From: Treponema sp. UBA4873
GTDB lineage: Bacteria > Spirochaetota > Spirochaetia > Treponematales > Treponemataceae
Assembly (NCBI GenBank): GCA_002399405.1
Contig: DHDP01000020.1
Location: 99,043 to 163,042 of the forward strand
DNA length: 64,000 nt
Direction of reading: 5' to 3'
In this document: positions 15,766 through 23,330 of the stretch, in pieces
How the letters are laid out: each line of letters opens with the position of its first letter
Position numbering within the stretch: the first letter of the stretch is position 1
The notes under the pieces: model-generated
What the model was told of the DNA's origin: nothing
The model's input: the letters and a program-made list of their open reading frames with translations, nothing else
Database searches by the model: none
Made by a program: the position numbers and the translations under genes

Positions 15766-17199
15766 ATGCAGGGATATAAAATGCCTGAAGGATTTTTATG
15801 GGGAGGCGCTACGGCTGCTAACCAGTGCGAAGGCGGCTGGCAGGAAGACGGACGCGGCATTGCGAATGTGGACGTCATACCGTACGGGAAAGACAGGTTT
15901 CCGGTCATGCTCGGAAAAATAAAAACGTTCGATTGTGATGCGGAACACACCTATCCCAGTCACGACGCAATAGACATGTATCATCATTATAAAGAAGATA
16001 TTGCTCTGTTTGCGGAAATGGGATTCAAATGCTACAGGCTTTCAATAGCATGGACGCGTATTTTTCCTAACGGAGACGATGAAATTCCGAACGAAGCAGG
16101 TTTGCGGTTTTATGACAATATTTTCGACGAGTGCAGGAAATACGGGATTGAACCGCTTGTTACGCTCTGTCATTTCGACGCTCCGATGAATCTTATTAAA
16201 AAATTCGGCAGCTGGCGCAGCAGAAAAATGGTCGACTGCTTCGTCCGCTACTGCCGTACCGTATTCGAGCGGTACAAGGGCAAGGTCAAGTATTGGCTCA
16301 CCTTTAATGAAATAAACATGCTGCTGCACGCGCCTTTTATGGGAGCGGGCCTCTGCTTTGAAGAGGGGGACGACGAAGAGCAGATAAAATACAACGCGGC
16401 GCATCACGAGCTTATTGCAAGCGCGCTCGCTGTAAAACTCGCCCGTGAAATCATGCCCGACTGTAAAGTCGGATGCATGCTCGCCGCAGGCCAATATTAT
16501 CCGCTTACCTGTAAACCGGACGACGTCTGGGCCGCACTCGGCGAAGACCGCAGGAATTATTTTTTCATAGACGTTCAGAGCCGCGGATACTACCCTTCAT
16601 ACGCGCTTAAAATGCTGGAACAGAAAGGCATTACACTGCCGCTGCTCGCGGGAGATTCAGAAATATTAAAAGAAGGAACGGTAGATTTTATCAGTTTCAG
16701 CTACTATTCCACCCGAATCGGAGCCGCACCTGACACAGAAGGCGTTCAGACGGGAGGTAATGTGTTTAACGGAATCAAAAATCCGTACCTCAAAGCATCC
16801 GAATGGGGCTGGCAGATTGATCCGCTTGGGTTGCGTATAACCATGAACAATCTGTACGACCGCTATCAGAAACCTTTATTTATTGTGGAGAATGGACTGG
16901 GTGCCGCGGATGCTGTGACGGGCACCGGATCTGTTGCGGACGACAGCCGCATTGCGTATCTGCGTGCACATATTGCCGAAATGGAAAAAGCGGCTGTTGA
17001 AGACGGTGTCCGGCTTATAGGGTACACGACGTGGGGACCGATAGATCTTATAAGCGCATCGACGGGCGAGATGAAAAAACGCTACGGCTTCATTTACGTA
17101 AACAAGGACGACGAGGGAAACGGCGACATGGCGCGGTCACGGAAGAAATCATTTTCATGGTATAAGGCTGTCATCGCTTCAAACGGAGAAGAGATTTAA
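15766..17199 (+). CDS. bglA: 6-phospho-beta-glucosidase, glycoside hydrolase family 1
   Basis: This cytoplasmic enzyme splits beta-glucoside 6-phosphates delivered by the PTS into glucose 6-phosphate and aglycone or glucose. It has 477 residues. The GH1 N-terminal signature MPEGFLWGGATAANQCEGGW is present. The acid/base glutamate is Glu182 in LTFNEINM and the nucleophile is Glu375 in FIVENGLGA. AAGGAAGG precedes the ATG at 15766. It lies 131 bases after the PTS gene, with two hairpins between. Confidence 0.94.
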   Translation: MQGYKMPEGFLWGGATAANQCEGGWQEDGRGIANVDVIPYGKDRFPVMLGKIKTFDCDAEHTYPSHDAIDMYHHYKEDIALFAEMGFKCYRLSIAWTRIFPNGDDEIPNEAGLRFYDNIFDECRKYGIEPLVTLCHFDAPMNLIKKFGSWRSRKMVDCFVRYCRTVFERYKGKVKYWLTFNEINMLLHAPFMGAGLCFEEGDDEEQIKYNAAHHELIASALAVKLAREIMPDCKVGCMLAAGQYYPLTCKPDDVWAALGEDRRNYFFIDVQSRGYYPSYALKMLEQKGITLPLLAGDSEILKEGTVDFISFSYYSTRIGAAPDTEGVQTGGNVFNGIKNPYLKASEWGWQIDPLGLRITMNNLYDRYQKPLFIVENGLGAADAVTGTGSVADDSRIAYLRAHIAEMEKAAVEDGVRLIGYTTWGPIDLISASTGEMKKRYGFIYVNKDDEGNGDMARSRKKSFSWYKAVIASNGEEI

Positions 17200-17217
17200 A
17201 CGGACTGAAGGGATACA

Positions 17218-18102
17218 ATTACGAAGATAGTAAAAATTCTGAACAATAACGCTGTCGTCTGTGCCGGTCCCGACGGATTTGAACAGATTGTCATGGGCAG
17301 AGGCATAGCCTTCCAGCAGAAAGCAGGAACGGATGTAGACGAATCGCGGATAGAAAAAACATTTGTCCTCAAAAATGAAGAAACGAACTGCAGGTTCCAG
17401 AAATTCATCCAGGACATTCCGGTGGAGGATATTCTGCTGTCGGAAAAAATAATTGCACATGCAAAAAAGCACTGTACAAGAGAACTGGACGACAGCATCT
17501 ATATCACGCTCACCGACCATCTGAGCGGAGCACTCGAACGGATACGCCGGAACATTACGGTTACAAATCCGCTTACGAGCGCCATAAAAAGTTTTTATCC
17601 GGAGGAATTCCAGCTCGGAATCGACGCACTCGAAATAATAAAAAAAGAGACGGGATATTCGTTCTCAATCGACGAGGTGGCCTTCATCACGATGCACTTT
17701 GTCACGGCGGAACTCGGAGTCGGCACTCCCGAATTCACTTCCATTCTCACTTTTGTGCAGAACGTGAGCGGCATCGTAAAGGATTATCTTGCAGTCCCTG
17801 TCGACGAAACGTCTCTGTCGTGGCAGCGGTTCCTCACGCATCTCTCGTTTTTCGCACAGCGGTTTATGACCGGAAAGGAAAAGCCCGACCGCGAGGCGCT
17901 GCTTTACGACTCAGTGTCGAAGGCGTTTCCCGAAGCGTACGACTGCGTCGAAAAAATCGCGGCGTACGTAAGCGAAAAATATTCGTATACAATCGGAGAA
18001 GATGAAAAAACGTATTTAATGATACATGTTAACAGACTGCAGATTGATTTTGATGCAAAAAAATCGGATAAAACTATCCTGCAAGGAGAAAAAACAAAAT
18101 GA
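17218..18102 (+). CDS. BglG/LicT-family transcriptional antiterminator, non-canonical start codon
   Basis: This RNA-binding protein binds RAT hairpins and prevents termination when its PRD domains are in the right phosphorylation state. It has about 294 residues. The CAT RNA-binding domain (about 1-58) has KIVKILNNNAVV and MGRGIAFQQKAG. PRD1 and PRD2 follow, with regulatory histidines in TDHLSGA, TMHFVTAE, LTHLSFFAQR and LMIHVNRL. The family alignment puts the first residue at ACG (17221) or the ATT before it (17218). A stop codon at 17206 in frame leaves no ATG, GTG or TTG before the ATG at 17293, which would remove most of the RNA-binding domain. GAAGGG lies five to eight bases upstream. 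ATT is a known rare start, as in infC. It overlaps the HPr start by four bases. Confidence 0.88.
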   Translation: MTKIVKILNNNAVVCAGPDGFEQIVMGRGIAFQQKAGTDVDESRIEKTFVLKNEETNCRFQKFIQDIPVEDILLSEKIIAHAKKHCTRELDDSIYITLTDHLSGALERIRRNITVTNPLTSAIKSFYPEEFQLGIDALEIIKKETGYSFSIDEVAFITMHFVTAELGVGTPEFTSILTFVQNVSGIVKDYLAVPVDETSLSWQRFLTHLSFFAQRFMTGKEKPDREALLYDSVSKAFPEAYDCVEKIAAYVSEKYSYTIGEDEKTYLMIHVNRLQIDFDAKKSDKTILQGEKTK

Positions 18103-18356
18103 AGGAATTCAGGTATATTATTAAGGCTGCGGACGGTATTCACGCTCGTCCGGCAGGTGTTCTTGTCAACGCTGCGATGAAATACAAATGCGACATTACC
18201 ATGAAGGCGAACGACAGGGAAGCGAGCGTCAAGAAACTGTTTGCGCTTATGAAGCTCGGCATAAAACAGAACGATGTGATTACCGTCGTTTTCAACGGCG
18301 AGGATGAAGAGGACGCATATAAGGAAATCACGAAAAACATCGGAGAAAATTATTAA
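18099..18356 (+). CDS. HPr-like phosphocarrier of the beta-glucoside operon
   Basis: An 85-residue HPr. His15 is in DGIHARPAG. The position of the regulatory serine is Lys46 (VKKLFALMKLG), so this copy cannot be phosphorylated there by an HPr kinase. The ATG overlaps the antiterminator stop as ATGA. The stop TAA is directly followed by the EI start. It should pass phosphate to the IIA domain of the operon's permease and perhaps to the PRD domains of the antiterminator. Confidence 0.93.
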   Translation: MKEFRYIIKAADGIHARPAGVLVNAAMKYKCDITMKANDREASVKKLFALMKLGIKQNDVITVVFNGEDEEDAYKEITKNIGENY

Positions 18357-19982
18357 ATGACGGAACTCAAAGGTCTGCCCGTTTCACCCGGTATAGCAGC
18401 GGGAACAGTCTATTTCGTCGCAACTGCGGATAATGCCGGCACGCCCCGGAAAACGGAAGACACGGAAGCTGAAATCAGAAGGCTTACCGGTGCGCTCGAC
18501 AGGGCGGCCGAAGAACTTACAGGTTTGTACGACAAAGCGCTGAACACTGCGGATGATTCCGTCGCGGACATTTTTATGATTCACGGCATGATGCTGCAGG
18601 ACGACGATTTCAGGAACAGGATGACCGCACTTATAACGAAGGACGGATTTTCCGCCGAGGCAGCCGTTTCACGCGCTGCTGCGGAATTTGAGGAGGATTT
18701 GTCTAAATCAGGCAGTGATTACATTGCGCAGCGCGGAGCTGATATTTCCGACCTCGAACACATGGTAATCCGCATTCTTACCGGACGAAGCGCCGTGCAG
18801 CTGCCGGACGCCGACGAAAAAATAATTCTGGCAGCCGATGAAATAACGCCAAGTCTGACGCTTATGTTCGAGCGTTCGCAGCTGCTCGGTCTTGTCTCGG
18901 GAAAAGGAAGTACCACGTCCCATGCGGCGATTCTCGCGCGTTCGCTCGGAATTCCCGCGGTGATCGCGTCGGGTACTGTTCTGGACAACACTGTCAGCGG
19001 CGTACAGTGCATCGTCGACGGCGTTCACGGAAACGTTATTTTTTCACCCGACGTGCAGCAGTTCGAAGATGCTGATAGGTGCCGGAAAAAATACGAACTG
19101 GAGCAGCAGGAACTGCTTTCGTTAAGGACCGCGCCCGCCGAAACGGAAAGCGGACAGAAGGTCACGCTGTGCTGCAATGCCGGCTCGCTCGACGACATCG
19201 ACAGAGCGCTTGAATGCGGAGCCGAAGGGATAGGTCTGTTCAGGAGCGAATTCCTGTATCTGGGCAGATCGGAGCTGCCGACGGAAGAGGAGCTTACGGA
19301 TGTATACACGAAGGCCGTACGAAAACTTAACGGACGCAGACTCGTCGTGCGCACGCTCGACATCGGAGCTGATAAAAAGACGGACTGCATTCCGATGAAG
19401 CCCGAACCGAATCCTGCGCTCGGCATACGCGCGCTGCGTCTCTGCTTCGCGGAGCCCGATCTGTTCGCTGTACAGCTCCGGGCCATCCTGCGTGCGGCCG
19501 CGAACGGTCCGGTTTCCGTCATGTTCCCGATGATATGCTCGGTCTCCGAAATACGGCGCGCAAAGGCTTGTCTTACGTCCGCCGCCGACGACCTTGAAAA
19601 AAGAAAGATTCCGCACGCGGACCGCCTCGAAACCGGCATTATGGTGGAAACGCCCGCCGCGGCCGTCATAAGCGACATTCTCGCAGAGGAAGCCGATTTT
19701 TTCAGCATCGGCTCCAACGACCTGACGCAGTATACGCTCGCGGTAGACCGGCAGAACGAAGACGCGTCCGCGTACTGCGACCCGCATCACGAAAGTGTGA
19801 TGCGGCTTATTGAGCTCACGGTAAAAAACGCACATGAACACGGTATCTGGTGCGGCATCTGCGGCGAACTCGGAGCAGACACTTCGGTAACGAAACGTTT
19901 TCTCCTGTCGGGGATAGACGAACTGTCGGTTTCGCCGCAGGCGCTCCTCCTTCTTAAGAAAAAAATCAGGGAACTGCCGTGA
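18357..19982 (+). CDS. ptsI: PTS Enzyme I of the beta-glucoside operon
   Basis: A complete Enzyme I of 541 residues, slightly shorter than the usual 570. It has the GSTTSHAAILARSLGIP motif with phospho-His189, the PEP-binding RTLDIGADKK and GIMVETPAAA motifs, SNDLTQYTLAVDR, and the catalytic Cys in WCGICGELG. The ATG touches the HPr stop codon with no gap. The GTG of the following IIB gene overlaps its stop. It is a paralog of the EIs at 1-1131 and 25532-27247. Confidence 0.94.
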   Translation: MTELKGLPVSPGIAAGTVYFVATADNAGTPRKTEDTEAEIRRLTGALDRAAEELTGLYDKALNTADDSVADIFMIHGMMLQDDDFRNRMTALITKDGFSAEAAVSRAAAEFEEDLSKSGSDYIAQRGADISDLEHMVIRILTGRSAVQLPDADEKIILAADEITPSLTLMFERSQLLGLVSGKGSTTSHAAILARSLGIPAVIASGTVLDNTVSGVQCIVDGVHGNVIFSPDVQQFEDADRCRKKYELEQQELLSLRTAPAETESGQKVTLCCNAGSLDDIDRALECGAEGIGLFRSEFLYLGRSELPTEEELTDVYTKAVRKLNGRRLVVRTLDIGADKKTDCIPMKPEPNPALGIRALRLCFAEPDLFAVQLRAILRAAANGPVSVMFPMICSVSEIRRAKACLTSAADDLEKRKIPHADRLETGIMVETPAAAVISDILAEEADFFSIGSNDLTQYTLAVDRQNEDASAYCDPHHESVMRLIELTVKNAHEHGIWCGICGELGADTSVTKRFLLSGIDELSVSPQALLLLKKKIRELP

Positions 19983-20239
19983 CAATATGGACAAAAGAAA
20001 CGTGCCGGACGCTTTTTGCGGCGCTCGGAGGAAACTGCAATATTGCGGAAATCTCGTGCTGTACGACGCGGCTCAGAATACGGCTTCACTCGAAAACTGC
20101 GGCGGACAGAATCGCACTTTCCGCGCTGCCGGGCGTAAAAGGACTGATTGAGCGGACCGACGAAATCCAGCTTATCATCGGGCTCGAGTCCGCGGAAATA
20201 TGCCGCCTCTGTGCGGACGAAAGGAATAATAAATTATGA
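19979..20239 (+). CDS. Stand-alone PTS IIB domain, glucose/glucoside family
   Basis: An 86-residue protein made only of a glucose-superfamily IIB domain: LGGNCNIAEISCCTTRLRIRL, with the conserved Cys28 of the C-x-T-R-L-R motif. The start is a GTG overlapping the EI stop as GTGA. The operon's permease already has its own IIB domain, so this copy is extra. It could serve another IIC protein, act as a phosphate sink, or regulate the antiterminator. The last codons overlap the HAD gene as ATGA. Confidence 0.85.
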   Translation: MTIWTKETCRTLFAALGGNCNIAEISCCTTRLRIRLHSKTAADRIALSALPGVKGLIERTDEIQLIIGLESAEICRLCADERNNKL

Positions 20240-21039
20240 AGATTATTTTTATTGACATCGACGGTACGCTTATCAATTATCAGGGAAGACTTCCGCAGGA
20301 TGCGGTGCAAGCGGTACAAAAGACCAGAAAAAACGGAAACCGAGTTTATTTAACGACAGGACGATGCAAAGCCGAAATATCGGAGGCTGTACGGAATATA
20401 GGTTTCGACGGAATAATCGGCAGTAACGGAATATATATTGAAGACAACGGTACCGTAATTCAAAGCCTGGCAATTCCGGGACCGCTTTCCGCAAGAGCAT
20501 TCCGGTGGATGAACAGTAACGGTACAGGGTTTTACTTCCAAAGTCCTGACGGACTTTTCGCGGGAAGCGGTTTTATGTCGTCGCTGAACGAATGCATAGG
20601 GGCGGCCGCTGCCGAACGTATGAAAACCGCGCACCCGGAAATGATTTTTGAAGCAGCGCCCGAAGGACATCCAGCCGAAAAAATCAATTTCTGTCTCCGT
20701 CCCGGACTATTGGAAGAAGCCCACTCGTTATTTGATGCTGCACTGCAGGTGGGCAGCTGGTCTGTATCCGGAGAAAAACAGGATTTCGGCGAGTTCTCTC
20801 TTCCGGGAACAAACAAAGTACAGGCAGTTAGAGTTCTGCTCAAATATCTTTCGGCAACAGGGGACGACACATTCGCGTTCGGAGATGCGGAAAGCGACAG
20901 ACTCATGATAGAATACTGCAACACGGGAATAGCTATGGGCAACGCTCCGGACAGTGTGAAACTCAGTGCCGATTATGTCACCGATGACGTCGATTCCGGC
21001 GGGCTGTTTCATGCATTCGCCCGTTTCAATCTTATATAA
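20236..21039 (+). CDS. HAD-superfamily (Cof/IIB) sugar phosphatase
   Basis: A 267-residue Cof-type HAD phosphatase. Motifs: IDIDGTLI near residue 7, LTTGR, GTNKVQAVRVLLKYL (lysine), and FGDAESDRLMIEYC. It is the last gene of the beta-glucoside operon and overlaps the IIB stop by four bases. It probably removes phosphate from sugar phosphates made by the PTS. The ula-type operon holds a similar gene in the middle. No terminator is visible after it. Confidence 0.9.
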   Translation: MKIIFIDIDGTLINYQGRLPQDAVQAVQKTRKNGNRVYLTTGRCKAEISEAVRNIGFDGIIGSNGIYIEDNGTVIQSLAIPGPLSARAFRWMNSNGTGFYFQSPDGLFAGSGFMSSLNECIGAAAAERMKTAHPEMIFEAAPEGHPAEKINFCLRPGLLEEAHSLFDAALQVGSWSVSGEKQDFGEFSLPGTNKVQAVRVLLKYLSATGDDTFAFGDAESDRLMIEYCNTGIAMGNAPDSVKLSADYVTDDVDSGGLFHAFARFNLI

Positions 21040-21061
21040 CAGAAAATTCAAAAAAGTACCG

Positions 21062-21091
21062 TTGTTCCGTTCCCCGCTGAAATGATATACT
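21062..21091 (+). promoter_or_regulatory. Promoter of the HD-domain gene
   Basis: TTGTTC, an 18-base spacer, then TATACT in the context TGATATACT, an extended -10. The same TGATATACT is found at 25105 and 31872. Confidence 0.6.
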
Positions 21092-21113
21092 CTCCGTATT
21101 CCGGAGGCATAAA

Positions 21114-21671
21114 ATGAACGCAGGGATTTCCCGCGACGACGCATGGGCGCTATTGAAAAAGTATAATTCCGACCCGTTTCATCTGGAGCACGGACAGATT
21201 GTTGAAGGCTCGATGCGCTTTTTCGCGCGTTCGCTCGGTTATGAAGCCGACGAAGAGTTCTGGGGCATTGTGGGACTGCTGCACGACCTTGATTTTGAGC
21301 AGTGGCCCGAACAGCACTGTATAAAGGAACAGGAACTTATGAAGGAAGCCGGACTTTCTCCCGAAGTGATTCACGCGACGGCAAGCCACGGGTACGGACT
21401 CACCGTCGACATAAAACCCGAGCACGAGATGGAAAAAGTACTCTACGCAGTCGACGAACTCACCGGGCTTATAGGAGCAGTCGTAATTATGCGCCCGTCG
21501 AAAAGCGTACAGGACCTCGAGGTTAAATCGGTATTGAAAAAATTCAAAACGCCGAAATTCGCGGCAGGCTGCTCGCGCGAAGTGATTCAGAACGGTGCTG
21601 ATATGCTCGGCTGGCCGCTTGAAGAACTTATTCAGAAGACAATCGACGCGCTTAAATCGTTCAGACCGTAA
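21114..21671 (+). CDS. HD-domain phosphohydrolase
   Basis: A 185-residue protein of the HDIG/HD family. The metal-binding pattern is visible: His in FHLEHG, the HD pair in GLLHDLDFE, and a later His in ATASHGYG. Members hydrolyse nucleotides or other phosphate esters. CGGAGG precedes the ATG. It has its own promoter and no clear operon partner. The exact substrate cannot be told. Confidence 0.85.
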   Translation: MNAGISRDDAWALLKKYNSDPFHLEHGQIVEGSMRFFARSLGYEADEEFWGIVGLLHDLDFEQWPEQHCIKEQELMKEAGLSPEVIHATASHGYGLTVDIKPEHEMEKVLYAVDELTGLIGAVVIMRPSKSVQDLEVKSVLKKFKTPKFAAGCSREVIQNGADMLGWPLEELIQKTIDALKSFRP

Positions 21672-21717
21672 CAAATCCGGCAGCCCTGCTGAAACCGATA
21701 CCTTGCCACGGGGCTCC

Positions 21718-21756
21718 TAATGGGGTAAGTTAATGGGGTAAGTTAATGGGGTAAGT
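21718..21756 (+). repeat. Three tandem 13-bp repeats, each with a minimal ATG-GGG-TAA frame
   Basis: TAATGGGGTAAGT occurs three times without change (21718, 21731, 21744), then begins a fourth time as TAATGG, where the ATG at 21759 starts the next gene. Each unit carries ATG GGG TAA, a two-codon frame, preceded by GGGGTAAG from the unit before. The repeat may act on initiation of the downstream gene. Confidence 0.9.
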
Positions 21757-21758
21757 TA

Positions 21759-23273
21759 ATGGCAATACCTGTAAATATTTCGGACCTTATAAACAACCGT
21801 GTAATAGAAAGTGCGCGGATTGAATATAAAAAAAACTGGAATCCTGAAACTGTACTCCATTCGATATGCGCGTTTGCAAACGACATCGATAACTGGGGCG
21901 GGGGTTATATCATTATCGGCATAAAAGAAGAAAACGGTATGCCGGTACTACCTGTCGACGGAATTACAAAAGGTTCCGTTGACAGGATCAACAGGGAACT
22001 GCTGCAAATCTGCAACCTGATAGAACCGAGATATATTCCGATTGTTGAAAACGCAACTTTCGAAGGGAAGAACATTATTGTCGTATGGGTACCCGGCGGC
22101 AACACACGTCCGTACAAGTGTCCCGCTGTTTTATCCGCAAACAAATCAGGCAGAATCGAAAAAGCGTATTATATCCGTAAAATGTCAAACTCTATCCGTG
22201 CAAACGCTTATGAAGAACGGGAGCTTTTTCAAGCGGCCGAGACGATTCCGTTCGACGACAGGATAAATATGTCCGCACAAATTACGGATTTGAAACCAAG
22301 TCTCATTTCCGAATACCTCTCGGAGGTTCATTCCGATCTTTATGAACCTTCTCTGAAGCGCGATATTGAAGAAACAGCCGGCAGCATGAAACTTCTGGGC
22401 GGACCGCCTGAACTCCGAAAACCTGTAAACGCAGGACTTATGTTCTTCAATGAACGCCCTGATAATTTTTTTCCGTATGCACGAATCGAAGTCGTTGACA
22501 AGCCCGATCCGATCGGTACCGGTATGACCGAAAAAAAATTTACAGGTCCCCTTGACCGTCAGCTGCGTGATGCATTGAGCTACATCAGAAATTATATTAT
22601 TAAAGAAAAAATTATTAAACTGAACGACAGAGCGGAAGCGGACCGCATATATAATTATCCTTACGCCGCAATAGAAGAAGCGCTCTCCAACGCCGTATAT
22701 CATAAATCGTATCAAATCGGAGAACCGGTTACCGTAAGCATCACTCCCGAAAAAATGGAGATTACGAGCCTCCCCGGACCAGACCGGACTATTACCGATG
22801 ACGATATAAAGAAGTGCCGGTTAATTTCCCGCCGGTACCGCAACCGCCGGATCGGCGATTTTCTGAAGGAACTCCGTCTCGTTGAAGGCCGCAATACGGG
22901 TATCCCCACCATGCTCCGTGCGCTCGAAACAAATCATTCAGAGGCGCCTGTATTCGAGACTGATCCGGAACGAATTTATTTTACCGTCATATTTTATGTT
23001 CAGAAAACATTCTTACCGCAGAATACCGGTGCAAAAAAACAGAAAGTCCGAAGAAATCTCGATGACATTAAGAAGCTCGTTGTTCAAACAGTAAAACAGA
23101 AAAATGCTGTTTCAAAATCCGAGTTGGCATCGGCATTAGGATATACAAAAGTCACATCGACCGTAGACAAGGCTATAAAAGAGCTCTTCGCCGAAGGCCG
23201 TATTGTTTATAGTGAACCGGACAAACCGAATTCACGCAATCAGAAACTCGTATTTGTCGATTCCGGCAGCTGA
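21759..23273 (+). CDS. AlbA_2 (Schlafen-like) DNA-binding / ATPase-domain transcriptional regulator
   Basis: A 504-residue protein of the family with an N-terminal AlbA_2 domain (ARIEYKKNWNPETVLHSICAFAN, GGYIIIGIKE), a central histidine-kinase-like ATPase region (NYPYAAIEEALSNAVYHKSY, EITSLPGPDRTI), and a C-terminal winged helix near residue 450 (NAVSKSELASALGYTKVTST). Members are called putative transcriptional regulators and some are linked to defence or stress responses. No canonical SD exists apart from the GGGGTAAG of the repeat. It stands alone. Confidence 0.82.
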   Translation: MAIPVNISDLINNRVIESARIEYKKNWNPETVLHSICAFANDIDNWGGGYIIIGIKEENGMPVLPVDGITKGSVDRINRELLQICNLIEPRYIPIVENATFEGKNIIVVWVPGGNTRPYKCPAVLSANKSGRIEKAYYIRKMSNSIRANAYEERELFQAAETIPFDDRINMSAQITDLKPSLISEYLSEVHSDLYEPSLKRDIEETAGSMKLLGGPPELRKPVNAGLMFFNERPDNFFPYARIEVVDKPDPIGTGMTEKKFTGPLDRQLRDALSYIRNYIIKEKIIKLNDRAEADRIYNYPYAAIEEALSNAVYHKSYQIGEPVTVSITPEKMEITSLPGPDRTITDDDIKKCRLISRRYRNRRIGDFLKELRLVEGRNTGIPTMLRALETNHSEAPVFETDPERIYFTVIFYVQKTFLPQNTGAKKQKVRRNLDDIKKLVVQTVKQKNAVSKSELASALGYTKVTSTVDKAIKELFAEGRIVYSEPDKPNSRNQKLVFVDSGS

Positions 23274-23330
23274 TGCGGCACGTGCACATTTCCGGCCGTT
23301 CTGTTGTATACTGTAACCGTAAGGAGTTTT

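Noticed and set aside
21672..21760. Tandem repeat as a possible CRISPR array
   Set aside because: The units are 13 bp, directly adjacent with no spacers.
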